From assembly GCA_029964075.1 (NCBI GenBank), contig CM057129.1, positions 14,561,430 to 14,625,429 of the forward strand: a stretch of 64,000 bases of DNA, given 5' to 3'. The position numbers and the translations under genes are program-made. Shown here piece after piece: positions 12,101-23,105 of this stretch. Numbering within the stretch: the stretch's first letter is position 1; the number at the start of each line of letters is the position of its first letter. The notes beneath the pieces are model-generated. The model ran no database searches and was not told the origin of the DNA. It worked only from the letters and a program-made list of their open reading frames with translations. The stretch comes from Patiria pectinifera (lineage: Eukaryota > Echinodermata > Asteroidea > Valvatida > Asterinidae).

Positions 12101-15100
12101 CTCAAATTCTCCTTGCTCCCGTAATATGTTTGGCAATTATTGAAAACCACAAAGGTTTCCGAGATTTGTTTTCTTCTAAACTAGTATCTCTGCTGTTTGT
12201 CTAACATTGTCGACATTCCCCTTTTCAATTTCAGAGACATGTAACAACATTTTTAAATTCATAAGCCCACCAAATTATTACACTTTAAAAAAAATTAAAT
12301 CCTCTGAAAATGGACATCTTATTTATCATGTATTTTAGACAGTGATTTTATATCCATGGAAATGAATCTCGAAAAGAAACAATCAGGCCCATAGGCCCAC
12401 ATCTTGACTGTAACCAATCAGGAATTGGACCCACTGGTTGATTAATTCCCTTATAATCTGCACGCAGAGGGTTGCAAGGATGGTGTTGAGATGATGTATC
12501 TAGCGGGCAAGCTGGACTGTACATGCACGCCTCCATGCAGGTAAGGCATGCACACGTGTTTGGTAACCGAAGTTGGTATAGGCTACACATGTTAGGTACA
12601 AAATTTGATTATCATTATTATGACTTGACTTAAATGCTCAGTCCCATGAGACCCTTGCGCTCCTCTGTTGTAGACAACCACGAATGCCCTCACAGTGAGA
12701 TGCTCATTATTATGAATCTTTCGTCAAAATGTTAAATGCTCTTTTGTCCATTTGCATTGTGTGTTTTTGTTGTTGGTCCCAAAAAGGCCAGCCTCATACT
12801 CCTCTTCATACCTGACTAACTGACTCACTACTGTCACTTGTGACTTAGCCTGGTTAAAGAGAGCCGGGCAGTGCCATCGTATATGCTTTCCTCACAATTA
12901 GCTAGATCCAGGCCATTATAGTAGTACATAATGGGCCTGTACACCAGATGCATGAAAATACATCATGTGAATTTGAGCCATTCCGAGTCAATAGACCATT
13001 ATCATGGTGCAGCCATTTGACATTTTCCCATTCAAATCTATGTAACCAAAGCGAGGCTGGAAGGACATATAGTCTGGTTCCTTTTGGCACAAAAAACATC
13101 ATCATTCAGTACTGTTATTGGGTACAAGAAACATGACTGAAATGGCGGCAGCATGATAAAGGTCTTTAATTATTGAATGTCATTTTGTGTGCTTCACAAT
13201 AGGGTTCAGTGCCTTGTCTTGATATTATTCAGCTGTACTCACTGCTTCACTTGAAACTATCTTGAAACATGTTTTCTGTCTTTCCATTGATCCTACCATT
13301 TTTGGGCATTGTCTTATGGCATGTAGACTGCAATATCCGACCCTGAAGAAGAGCTAGAGTTGGTGTTATTGTTTGAAAAGATTGTATGTTTCATATTTAG
13401 CATCCTTACCCTTACAGGGAGCTACAGTACAACTTCGTAACTGGGCAGGCACGTTGGCCAAACGAGAAATATAAGGTGTGTTTTTACCGTTTTTCTGTCG
13501 CACGTGACTTTCGGTGTACATAAAAAAGGAACTTCTAAAGCAGGCCCCCCCCCCAAAAAAAAAAAAGAGAAGAAAAGGTCCACATTTCTAAGTATCCTTT
13601 TCGTAACCTAACTCCCCCTCCCGTCCCCACCCTACCCCGCCCCCATTCTTTTATAATGTTCCAAGCTGGTCAGGGCCTAGGGGCAGTTGTCTCGATCAAG
13701 TTTTGTTTGAGGTCTGGACAACCAGACCCCCCAAAAAAGGATTGTTGCCATGGAGGTATTTCATTTCACTAGGTAGATTTTTTACATGCATTGAATGTGA
13801 TACAGTCGAAATTTCTATGTTTAAAAAGACATGGAAATTTAGTCCGTTTATACTTATTTTTACTTATTTCTTCGATTTTACTCAGCCTTTCCTACAGGAC
13901 TCTATCGGGAACTTTTCGGCTGATTTGGAGCAAGACAGGGACAGAGAAGGCGATCCCAATTTCTTAGAGTAAGCATGGACATACAGTCTTTGTTTGAAAC
14001 AAGTATGCGCATGCCCTATGGTGCAATTCTAAACTAAATGGGTGGCATGGATGGCTTGTGCGTGAAGCGCTCGCCTCTCACCAAGGTGACCACGGTTCGA
14101 ATCCTGGCCGCGGATCGCGTGTGAGTAGAGTTGTGCGTTGGTTCTCTCCTGTGCCACGAGGGTTTTTCTCCGGGCCCTCCGGTTTTCCTCCCTCCGGAAA
14201 AATCAAACACTTTCGATCTCAGGCTGTGCTCCGTGGTCATATATGGGTCGATGTGGCCGGCAGCCATAGGCGCCTTTACGTGCCAGCGGCCTGACCACGT
14301 TGTAGCTGCGTCCTTCGCAATTCAGCATACCAGCTGCGAGTAAGGATGATTAGCCTCCCAAATTATTATTATTTATATTAAATTAAGACGATATCGTCAT
14401 GTTTAATTTAGAAAGCGCCTATGAAACTTTTGTTTGAACTGTTGTATTTTTCTTGTCTAAATTTTCCATCAACTTGGAGGAAGTTATTCACGGTGCCTGA
14501 TTTGATACTTTTTATTTACTTTGCGAGAATAGTACGTGTACGGTATTGTTAATGCGTTTTGACCTCATTCCATGAATCTTTACAAGTATCTCATTGTCGT
14601 TTTCCCTCAAATTGTTCATGACAGAAAGAACGTTCTTAAGTTGAACGTATATTACGACAGGCTGGAGTACACGACTATCTATCAAGAAAAGGCCTATGAT
14701 GTGAGTTAAATTAGTCGGTGTTTTCCCCTTATTACACGTGCAATAAGCCTCTGTAGTGATGACGTCACACTTTGTTTTGTACGCTGTTCTATGGGGCTTG
14801 GATTAGGAAAGGTTGTTCCCACTCCCCCATAGGTAAACACGTGTAACTGAAGTGTGACGCCATCAGTACAGAGGCTTATTGTTTTAATCAAAGTCTATAA
14901 GGAGCAGGCTGGTTACGTATTTGACAAATATTGATATGTGGCAATTAATATTGATTTTTCCACTGTCTATCAGGAAAAGCCAGTGTTGTGCCTTAACTTT
15001 AAGGTCTGTTTCCCTGAAAATTTTTAATTTTTTTAATTTTTAATGGACATCTTTCTGCTTGGTGTACTGTACGACTAAGTAAAGTGGTCGTCGTAATGTG

Positions 15101-15909
15101 ATTATTGTTTCGTTATTTGGTATATGTCGACTTTCCACAGGAGATTGCCCTACTGAGTGACATGGGAGGCAACGTGGGACTGTGGCTAGGGCTGTCCGTC
15201 CTGACAGTGTTTGAATTCTTCGAGCTATTCTATGACTTGATGAAGCTCATTTGCTACCGGTAATGCTACATTTAAGAGGTCACTTTAAAAACAAATAAAA
15301 TATGGAAATATTAAGGGTTGTTCATACGTTATCATTCCGATCAAGGCTTATGCCTCTTTTTTGGTATAATACTCTGCACGCAACGATCGCTTAGGCGAAG
15401 TTACCAAATGCAAAACATCACAAGACCTCGTCATTATGCATTTTTGCATGACCGATATGTATATCGAAGTTATACTGTCGGTAAGCTGTCAAAAATTGAG
15501 TTGATCAATCATCACTAACTTACATCATGCATGGCGTAAGAAAGTGCAAGTTATTCGGTCAGTCAGTGACAAGTCATTTCAAATAAGTCAATTTAGCGAT
15601 AGATCATTTTGTTTCAATCAGTCTGTCAATCCATCAATCAATAATGCTCAGACTACTACCGGGTGACAGAAAACAAACTCTTGAGAGTAATTAGCAGCGG
15701 GACAAATTGAATAAAAGGCATTAAGAAAAAAAATTGTCTAAACTTGATTGATTGTAAAAACTGAGGTTTTTTTTTACAGACTTATCAACAAATCAGGCAA
15801 GATGAATGGCAGGCGGGGAGGCAAAGTGACGTCATCCGACGTGCAACTGCAACAAGTGCCTAACCTCAAAGGAAACGATGAAGAGAAACACAATGGCTAC
15901 GAGGGCTAG
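6188..15909 (+). CDS. DEG/ENaC (acid-sensing/degenerin family) sodium channel subunit, complete 12-exon gene
   Basis: The gene encodes a subunit of a trimeric cation channel of the plasma membrane. Exons: 6188-6829, 8007-8176, 8834-8949, 9891-10054, 11229-11336, 11905-12013, 12468-12540, 13418-13475, 13898-13968, 14625-14700, 15141-15259 and 15780-15909. They total 1836 nt (611 residues plus TAG), and all phases agree. Residues 1-135 are a polar cytoplasmic N-terminus with the gating HG motif (AHGIPNI, near 121). M1 spans about 138-160, and post-M1 FPAVTICN lies near 179. Exons 2-9 give the Cys-rich ectodomain (LLRCAFQGKPC, then CENDCYYQNL and CTCTPPC). M2 with GLWLGLSVLT lies near 542-565 (filter GLS) and is followed by a short tail. 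The ATG at 6188 is the first in frame, with a weak context; a Met about 55 codons later (AAVMSRR) is an alternative. Stimulus and ligand cannot be told from sequence. The family is certain; individual borders are strong except the GTTGGT donor of exon 2. Confidence 0.93.
6888..7501. mobile_element. ~610-bp foldback element in intron 1 of the channel gene
   Basis: The arms are inverted copies centred near 7195. The left one starts CACTGTTAAAAAAAAGCCCG and the right one ends CGGGCATTTTTAACAATGTG. Both carry CCGTAAATTTACGG and GATTGTAATCACGCTAATTAG (the left arm inverted relative to the right). No reading frame of note. The target-site duplication could not be resolved. Confidence 0.65.
8397..8518. 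repeat. short inverted repeat in intron 2
   Basis: GCGAGCGGTGGAAACTTTTT on the left pairs imperfectly with AAAAAGCTGCCACCGCTGC on the right around an AT-rich loop, about 120 bp in all. It is probably a small MITE. Confidence 0.4.
8543..8645 (-). mobile_element. tRNA-like SINE fragment
   Basis: Read on the minus strand, the segment has a B-box-like GAGTTCGATTCCC (8575-8587) preceded by an A-box-like stretch about 50 nt upstream. No closed acceptor stem is seen, so a SINE head or tRNA relic is more likely than a functional tRNA. Confidence 0.4.
9367..9790 (+). repeat. interspersed repeat family 1, copy in intron 3
   Basis: This roughly 420-bp sequence runs from CCATAGACCTCAGTGGTAAT to CCTATTTACAGGTCTGCA. 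It recurs at 50172-50605 (+), 52645-52835 (+, partial) and 28625-28775 (-, partial). All copies share TTTGAGACACACATCAAAT-like and CATTTTGAAAA-like blocks. It is non-coding, and its transposon class was not determined. Confidence 0.6.
11358..11484. mobile_element. 130-bp palindromic MITE, copy 2 (intron 5)
   Basis: This is the second copy of the element at 3197-3326, with arms CTGCAAAAACTGCAGTG and CTACAGTTTTTGCAGTG and the same GGTATCTATATAGGAC half-sites. The close match between copies 8 kb apart suggests fairly recent mobility. Confidence 0.7.
14041..14355 (+). mobile_element. tRNA-derived SINE in intron 9 of the channel gene
   Basis: An A-box-like GGCTTGTGCGTGAAG is followed by a B box GGTTCGAATCC (14094-14104). 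A tRNA-unrelated body then contains GGTTTTTCTCCGGGCCCTCC and a GTAAGGATGATTAGCCTCCC end, followed by ATT-rich sequence. The body resembles SINEs common in marine invertebrates (inference from memory of the style, not a search). It is transcribable by RNA polymerase III if intact. Confidence 0.65.
14741..14881. mobile_element. 141-bp palindromic MITE in intron 10
   Basis: CAATAAGCCTCTGTAGTGAT at the left end is mirrored by ATCAGTACAGAGGCTTATTG at the right end, with TGACGTCACAC-like sequence just inside. The loop is about 80 bp and non-coding. Confidence 0.55.
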
Positions 15910-16012
15910 TGATACGGGTATTGTAATATTTAAGACAAAAGAACGATAGTTGCTTTTGTATAAATATTTTGACTTGTTTGTCTTGTGGGGAGTTTTGATA
16001 CCGCAAGGAGAC

Positions 16013-16630
16013 AACTTATGAATGGGAGACGTCTTAGACGATTGGTGGCAGCAAACACACCGGTCCTTTTCTATCCGGTTCGTAAGTGTGACGTCATTTC
16101 AACTTGACCATGCGTACTGCACACGTGTAGCTGCATTGGAACCAATGGAACCGGAAGTACATGTAGTGCGAAGTGGCGTGTTTAGCCAGTGAGTCAGTAT
16201 TTCATGGTCCGAATTTCACACCACACAAGCCCAGCTGCGTTTTGCGCGACATCGCGCAGTACGCGCGACGCGCACGCCAATGTCCTTTTAAGGTAACGAG
16301 ATGTGGAAGGGCATTCCATATTAAAGTCAGAGGGGGGGGGTTTCGTAAAACTGTTGAATAAAATGGTTGGCAACGTCTACTTTTACTTGTTTTGATTTTT
16401 GGACCGAAAAGATTTGGTTTTTTGACCGAAAAGGTATTTATGAATGGGAGTAAATATGTGTTCGGTCGGTATTAAACACTCTGTTTAAGACCGGTAGAAG
16501 TCTGGATGGGTGATAGTTACCCGAGGCGAACCTCGGCTTCGCCTCGGGTAATTATCACCCATCCAGACTCCCGCCGGTCTTAAACAGAGTGTTATAATAC
16601 CTCCCGAACACACATATATTCCCTTAGTCA
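16013..16630. mobile_element. palindromic GC-core element, copy 1
   Basis: Just downstream of the channel gene, this element holds a long hairpin (16475-16593; outer arm AACACTCTGTTTAAGACCGG, centre CGAGGCGAACCTCG), a GCGCGACATCGCGC palindrome near 16247, and TATTTATGAATGGGA near 16433. The same parts, in opposite orientation, form the insertion at 42573-43224. An AATAAA at 16357-16362 lies inside it and might serve the channel gene. Confidence 0.55.
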
Positions 16631-16905
16631 TGATCCAGCCTCGACCACTCCACGGGCGCGTGCGCGTTCCTTGCACTAAGATCGCGCAAGGCATAATGAT
16701 GGGAAACAATAATGATGGCGCAGCAAGATCGTACCCATGGGGAACGAGGTTGCTTACCAACCGGATTGTTTGCGTCATTTTGAACATGCGCACATTAGCT
16801 GAAAATGCTGCCACCAATCATCTCCCGTTTTCGGATGCATTGTCAAAGCAACCGTATAAGCATTTCTCCCAACACGTCGCACTTGTTTTACATGATGTAA
16901 TTGTA

Positions 16906-17411
16906 CAGGGTGAGTAAAAAAAAAACCCGAAACCCAAATGTTGGAACCATTGTTTTAGTGAAGTTCTGCATGTAGCACTTTCAAAATCAAGGATATGAAT
17001 GCCCACTTCATAAGCTTTCTTTTAGTACAAGAATCATTCAAATCACTCATGTACTTTTCAAGTCACAGAATTTTAAACACAACCACCGTTTTAAAATTAT
17101 GTCCACGGATCACAAAAAGTTCAGTGTTCTTTCGGCAAAACGAAAACAAATCACACAAGGATATGTGAATTGTTTTCGTTTTGCTGAAAGAACGCACACC
17201 TTTTTTGTGATCCATGGACAGAACTTGAAATCGGTGGCTGTGTTTAAAATTCCGTAACATAAAAAGTAAATGAATGATTTGAATGATTCTTGTACTAAAA
17301 GAAAGCATATGAATGGGGCTTTCATATCCTAGATTTTGAAAGTGCTACATGCAGAACTTCAATAAAACAATAGTCCCGACATTTGGGTTTCTTTTTTTTT
17401 TACTCACCCTG
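16906..17411. mobile_element. 506-bp perfect-ended palindromic element, TA-flanked (mariner-type MITE)
   Basis: The ends are CAGGGTGAGTAAAAA and TTTTTACTCACCCTG, with TA immediately outside both. The inverted arms match over most of the element and meet near 17160 in GTTTTCGTTTTGC-like sequence. Non-coding. Confidence 0.75.
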
Positions 17412-17413
17412 TA

Positions 17414-19018
17414 TATAAGAAAGTATATGCAAAGGGTGGAATTACGAGCCGAATAGGAGAATTTCAAACTGGCCACCAAACCGAGGCTTTTAGTGCTAAC
17501 AAGTGTATGATATTCGGGCCCCTTTTCTTTTCTGTCATCCTAACTAAAAAAAAAAAGAACTGAGGTCCTCGGCTTAGTTTATACAGTAGTGATTTGAACT
17601 TCCTCCGTACGGTGACCTTATTTCTGAAGACTTTCATTTCTCAACTATTTTGGTTTTGATGTTTCGTTCCAAAAATTTCGTTGGCACGTAATGAAGTAGA
17701 AACATTATTTCTGTAATATCTCTTATACATACAATGTACATGTATATATAAATGTCGGATTTGAATATTAGTTGAATGTTTGTGATTGCAGCTCGAGTGA
17801 ATCAAAGTGTGTTAATTAGTGTACATAATGTACATGCTGTTTTGATATGTATAATTATCCATTTTGGATTTGAAAAGCAAAGACTATTGTTTAACCTTAC
17901 CACTACACTGCTTTCAAAAACACTTATTTGTTTTCATTGCATTTTCAAAACGTTTGACTTTTTCTCTTCTACTTTTCTAGGTACATGTATAGATATTTTT
18001 TTTTCATTCCGCAAAGTATATAAGACGTTTATTTTAATAATCTTTTTCGCGATATTACATTCACAATGAGAAGTAGGCCTTATGTATTAATTAGGAGACC
18101 GGTTTATTTCACTTCAGTTTGCGTTAAAAAAAACACCTACCTTTATCCGAGACAACCGTTGGGCCATGGAAAGTTACAGTTAAAATGAAACAGTTGACGT
18201 TTGTATAACAGACTCATTCAGCAAGTGAAAGACCATTTTTTATAATAAGCAACATAAAGCCATTATTTTAAAATCTTATTTTAAAATGCCCTTTTCTTGT
18301 CATGTTTAAGTATCTATATAAAAGAGTTCAAGTTTTACCGTTCACTTTGTACATATAATACACGTATTCGAAACCACCACGTTTTGCGTTGCTTTCGTTC
18401 TTTATTGTGTGCCATTAAGTCTTGTCAAAAATTATGAAAGGATAGACGTATTCAAAATAAACATATCGGCCGGATGAAAACACACATACTTAATACATGT
18501 ACAAACATTATGAAAGCTGACGTCATAGACAGCTTTGATAATCGTAGTCTTATTTTGTGATGTGATCGTAATTGACAAAAAATATTACTTACAATTTACA
18601 TTGTGCTTTGTAAGAATATCCTGATAGCTGCTACAGTTGTAATGTCAAACTTCCAAATAGTTTTTCCCCATTGGATATCACTGCAACCGAGAGCTGTCTA
18701 AAGCCTGGCGCACACTTTCCCGATTTTACCCGTTCATCTGGCCATCATGAGGTTCGCGCTGAAAATTTGGACCGATCTGACCGTATACATGTACTGGGCG
18801 ACCAGATGGTATCAAACATATGAATGTAAACCAGATCCACGAAAGAAGTCACATCTTGAAAAAGGATCAATCCACAACATGGCTAAATAGGCGCCACTTT
18901 CGGACTCGATTACATCCAAAATGCTCAGAATTGGAAGCCCCAAGCCTGGACCAGAGGTGTATGGCCACATCTTTTCAATTTCCCAATTCCATAGCTCTTA
19001 GAACCATCTATATAGAAA
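17414..19018. other. intergenic, no gene seen
   Basis: AT-rich sequence with no convincing exon. Nothing beyond simple A/T tracts was recognised. Confidence 0.45.
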
Positions 19019-19281
19019 CAAGGGCGGATCCAGAACACAATTTTTGGGGGGCCAAAAAAAATTTTGGTCCCCCCCCAAAAAAATTTTTTTGGACTCTAGA
19101 TGCTCTGTGGTGCGATCTGAGGCAATTTCTGACCACTTTAACCAATGTTTTTTTGAGGAAAAGATGGTGGTGCACTCATTGCCTGCCTTTATTGCGATGT
19201 CACATAAAAAAAAAAATGGTTTCGTTTGGGGGGGGGGGGACCATGGCCCCTTTTGGCCCCCACCCCCTGGATCCGCCCTTG
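19019..19281. mobile_element. hAT-like miniature element
   Basis: The terminal inverted repeats are CAAGGGCGGATCCAG and CTGGATCCGCCCTTG, enclosing G- and C-runs and a block beginning GATGCTCTGTGGTGCGATC. The TIR style is that of hAT transposons. The 8 bp on either side do not match, so the insertion borders may be rearranged. Relatives lie at 20435-20711, 44421-44496 and 49851-50068. Confidence 0.6.
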
Positions 19282-19289
19282 CAATTGAG

Positions 19290-19560
19290 TGCAATTGTTT
19301 TTCTTGAGCCTCGTCTCCACAGAGTGCTTTATTTTTGTTCACTTGAATTCGGATTGAATTTCAATGAACGGTGTAGGTTCTTTAAATCGTAATAAATTGT
19401 ATTCTTCAAGGGTCCCGTTGATTTTCAAACGATTTGTGTCCTATACTGAACAATTATATTAAAACAAATTTCAATTCAGTGCACTCTGTTGTTCTGGAGT
19501 TATCGTCTCCACAAAGTGTGTTTTATGTTTGTTCACTTAATGCCGACTTCGTTTGGGCAG
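19290..19560 (+). repeat. ~195-bp satellite-like repeat, two units
   Basis: The phrase CGTCTCCACA-AGTG recurs at about 19308 and 19500, with TTTCAATTCAGTGCA-like sequence between. The same unit is repeated about four times at 24820-25480. Confidence 0.5.
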
Positions 19561-20434
19561 CTCGTGATCCACGTTGACAGAAGTCTCGGTGACCCTGTCG
19601 AGTCTCGTTATAACAAACTCGTTCGGACCTAGCCAAATTGTTTGTTATATAAGAATTTTGTATTAAGAGGAACATAATCTCATTTATTGTGCATACAAAT
19701 GCACAGTCGGGACCAAGGCTTCATGTTTGTTATAACCAGAATTTTGTATTAACAGAGTTTGTACTAACGAGAGTCGACTGTATTTGGGTAGCGCACCCTC
19801 ATTTGGAAGAAACTGATGTTGGTAAAATGTATGGGAGTTCCCTTCCACACTAGTTTTTGTTTTTGTTGAATTAATTTTTTCTTCTTCAATGGTTTCTGTT
19901 GAATTTGAAATCTGTTGTGTTGTATATCACAGTCAGTTATCGGACGCAATTCCAAATCAGTGCAATGTAATTTGTGGCTGCCTTGGGGCTCACTTGTGCC
20001 CAGAGGAGTTTCGGACTAGTACTCAAACTTATGAGAAATGGACTCCCAAGTGACTGGTATTCACAATCGATCCAGGAACCACACACAAAACACAATGAAG
20101 CCACTTGACAAACATGGTGGTGATTGCTGATAGTGCATAGTAGAATGAGATAACAATCTACAATTTAATAAAGGCAAAAAAGCAGAAAAAACACTAATAA
20201 GAAAACTATAATACATGTACATGGAAAAGTCTAATCTATTAGTAGTACTTGTACCCACACAGGGTCTCTGTATGCACTCAGGAAGTGCACAAAGTCACTC
20301 TGGTGGTGGGAAGGAGGCTACTTAATGTAACACATAATAAGCTCTTTCACTATTATAAGGTGAAAACTAACTGTAGGCTCTTGCCACACAATGCTTACTA
20401 CATGTTCTGAGTTTTATGTGAATAATACACTGTT

Positions 20435-20711
20435 TAGCAATTTGACGCAAAAACGAAACCATTTTTTTAATTTTTATGTGACATCGCAATAAAGGCAGGC
20501 AATGAGTACACCACCATCTTTTCCTCAAAAAAACATTGGTTAAAGTGGTCAGAAATTGCCTCAGATCGCACCACAGAGCATCTAGAATCCAAAAATTTTT
20601 CGGGGCCCTTAAGCGGGCCCCGAACCCCACGCCGTTATTTTTTTGACCCACTTTTTGGGGGACCAAATTTTTTTTTGGCCCCCTCAAAAATTGTGTTCTG
20701 GATCCGCCCTG
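20435..20711. mobile_element. hAT-like element fragment
   Basis: This shares the block GATCGCACCACAGAGCATCT and a GGATCCGCCC end with the element at 19019, in inverted orientation, and carries a GGGCCC-rich hairpin (GGGGCCCTTAAGCGGGCCCC). The left terminus is not recognisable. Confidence 0.55.
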
Positions 20712-21081
20712 GCCTTGTGAGTGGGTTCTATGGGCTGATTCTTGAAGGTCAGATTCCGAAGTTGCATCATAGAATTTCGCCCTATCAATGATGATGATGA
20801 TGTGAGTTCGGATGGTGATATCCCGGAATTACCATTACACTCATGATTTCAAATAGCCTACTTTTATAGAATTTCTCAAGTTTTATTTCATGGTATGCCC
20901 TAAGAACAACGACAATGATGACGAGCTCAGTAATCGTGAGTTAACCGGCCCTTGTATCGAAATTGAACGATGGGTGGTATGGAACCTATGCAAGGTTGAG
21001 GTTGGAGAACTTGGTGTCCGGTGATATGTACTCTATACTAACATTAATGATATTAATGCTGATATTTAACAAGTAATAATT

Positions 21082-21087
21082 TTTATT
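21082..21087 (-). promoter_or_regulatory. poly(A) signal of the macin gene
   Basis: TTTATT on the plus strand reads AATAAA on the minus strand, 134 bp past the macin stop codon. Spacing and orientation fit. Confidence 0.5.
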
Positions 21088-21220
21088 TCCTACTCTTTGC
21101 ATTGTGGTTGACCTAACATGGTTGCCATTCTACATGCCTAATAGCATTATTGACACTGGTATGCCTTGCAGACCAGTCATAATTCTAGCCAACTGATCGC
21201 TGGCCAGTCCAAAAAAAAGT

Positions 21221-21484
21221 TCAATCACGGCATTGACACTGCCATGCCCGGTCAGAGAGAGGGCAGCGCGATGGCACCAGTACACACGTTCCACTGCTGT
21301 ACCCCAGTTCCTTGCAGCGGTCGTCGCACGTTTTCCAGAGCCACCCCGAGCCACCGGAGCTCCATCTCGAGCAGCGACTCCAAGTTTCATAGCATGCTCT
21401 GATCCAGGTATCGGCAGCTGTAGTAGTCATGAGGCACAGCATCCCCAACACCAACACCATCACGGTAAAACAGGGTTTCGCCAT
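21221..21484 (-). CDS. macin-family antimicrobial peptide precursor (hydramacin-like)
   Basis: This is a secreted antibacterial peptide precursor of 87 residues. Residues 1-24 form a signal peptide (MAKPCF, then a Val/Leu/Met core ending TTTAA). The mature part of about 63 residues carries the macin hallmarks CYETWSRCSRW, WLWKTCDDRCKELG, SRCPLS and a final WQCQCRD. The eight cysteines match the spacing of Hydra hydramacin-1, as recalled. Known macins (Hydra hydramacin, leech theromacin and neuromacin) aggregate or permeabilise bacteria, and the leech forms also aid nerve repair. The ATG at 21484 is chosen because a good acceptor (pyrimidine-rich, ending TTCCAAG at 21497) lies 12 nt upstream, implying a 5' untranslated exon further right. 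An AATAAA lies 134 bp beyond the stop. No neighbour suggests a gene cluster. The coding sequence shows no defect. Confidence 0.93.
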   Translation of the reverse strand: MAKPCFTVMVLVLGMLCLMTTTAADTWIRACYETWSRCSRWSSGGSGWLWKTCDDRCKELGYSSGTCVLVPSRCPLSDRAWQCQCRD

Positions 21485-22139
21485 CGTAGTTTTCACCTTG
21501 GAAGATAATAGTAAAAAAAACAACCAGAATGAGGGCTCTCCTGAAAGAGGGTCTCACCACTGGAACATGTCCTTCAAATTGCAGTCTTGGGTGCACATGC
21601 ACGAGAGCCGAACAAAAGCCACAAAAGACGTGCGGCCGTCCGATCAGATGTCTAGTCTACAAAGCACATGGCCATTGATGGAATGATATCGCATAACAAA
21701 TGTTCCTATTGGATATAACCCGATGTCAACAAAGACTTGCTTTCAGCAACCTACATGTAAAAGCGTTTAGTTTTAAAAAGATCATAGTACCATGATTTTA
21801 AAAGTTTCATCGCAAATCAGTTTCCATGATGCACGGCGTCCCTAGGTTCGAAGGTCTGTGCGGCCATGTATCACGTGGTCAACATGGTCAACCAATAGAA
21901 ATGCTCGTTGGGCACAGACAATGCCGTAGGGATTTCCCCTGGCACGCCATCCGGTTCGTTAGTAAAAACATCATACACGCGCGCGCACCACTGATTACTA
22001 GCGCCCATTGGATAAACACTTAAGTTGCGTTAGCTTCCGGTTCCAATACCACTTAATGGCCAGTGGGCGTGGTTTAAACTGAACCGTGACGTCACACTAA
22101 CGAACCAGATACCGTGTTGCTCGCACACACCTGTGTACG

Positions 22140-22935
22140 TACAGAGGAACATGATCGTCCCAACTATAGTTAGGACGGTCCCAACTGTAGTTCCACAGTT
22201 GGGCTGGCCCAACTATAGTTGGGAGTCATCAAGGGGCCCCATCTATAGTTGGGCCACTCCAATCTTTTTATTTTGCGGTGTCTCAACTGTAGTTTACATT
22301 GATGTACAACTATAAAACATTCTCTACAGCTCTGATACACGTCTGACTTTACTTTGAACTACTGAAATTAGCTATTGGTGGGGCCCGTCTACAGTTGGGC
22401 CATGGCAATCTTTTTATTGTGCAGTCCCAATTATAGTTTGCGCTGCTGTACGACTATAAAACATTCCCTGCAACTCTGATACACATCGGACTTTACTTGG
22501 GTGGGGCCTATCTATAGTTGGGCCACTACAATATTTTTAATTTGCGGTCCCAACTATAGTTTACATTGATGTACGATCATTGATCTCCATAAACACAGAC
22601 TATGGAGATGAATGTGTACGACTATAAAACATTCTGCACACATCTGACTTTACTTGGTACCACTCGGAAATTAGCTATGGGTGGGGCCCATCTATAGCTG
22701 GGCCACGCCAATCTTTGAATTTTGCATAATAAAGTTGCTGGACTATAAAACCCAGCTGGACAACTCATCCAACTAGGCAATACCACTTGGCCGGCCAGCC
22801 CTGCGGTATGCATGCACGACGAACACATGGTGTGCCGGAACATTAACACCCTGTATCGAGCGTCCGGCCCAACTCCAATCCTAACTAAAGTTGGGCCGAC
22901 CCAACTGCCCACAATAGTTGGGACAGTCCCAACTT
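22140..22935. repeat. array of diverged ~140-bp units with a CAACTATAGTTGG palindrome
   Basis: About four to five units carry CTATAGTTGGGCCA, then CAATCTTTTTATTTTGCGG-like sequence, then a CTATAAAACATTC block and ACATCTGACTTTACTT. The palindrome CCCAACTATAGTTGGG and close variants occur at least eight times. Each unit repeats a TATAAAA-like box. No coding potential. The palindrome reappears in isolation at 62258-62275. Confidence 0.65.
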
Positions 22936-22954
22936 TAGGCCCCGTGGATTAATT

Positions 22955-23105
22955 CCGATTTGCGTGCGCCCCCGTGCGCCCCCGTGCGCACGCGTGCTCA
23001 TGCGTGCTACCCCGTGCTGCACTGGTCTGCCCGCAATTGCGTGCTGTTGCGTGCCGTTGCGTGCCGTTGCGAGCAACTGCGTGCCATTGCGTGCTTATGC
23101 GGGCT
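22955..23105 (+). repeat. GC-rich minisatellite (GTGCGCCCC and GCGTGCCGTT units)
   Basis: Short imperfect units of 8-11 bp, first CCCCCGTGCG and then TTGCGTGCCG, run in tandem for about 150 bp with very high CpG content. Probably a simple expansion. Confidence 0.6.

Noticed and set aside
18820..19392. 190-codon plus-strand frame
   Set aside because: It runs through the hAT-like element and satellite, with low-complexity G and C runs; no protein family.
20744..20811. Candidate exon ending in four Asp codons before GTGAGT
   Set aside because: The acceptor is weak and the Asp run is a GAT microsatellite; no neighbouring exon fits.
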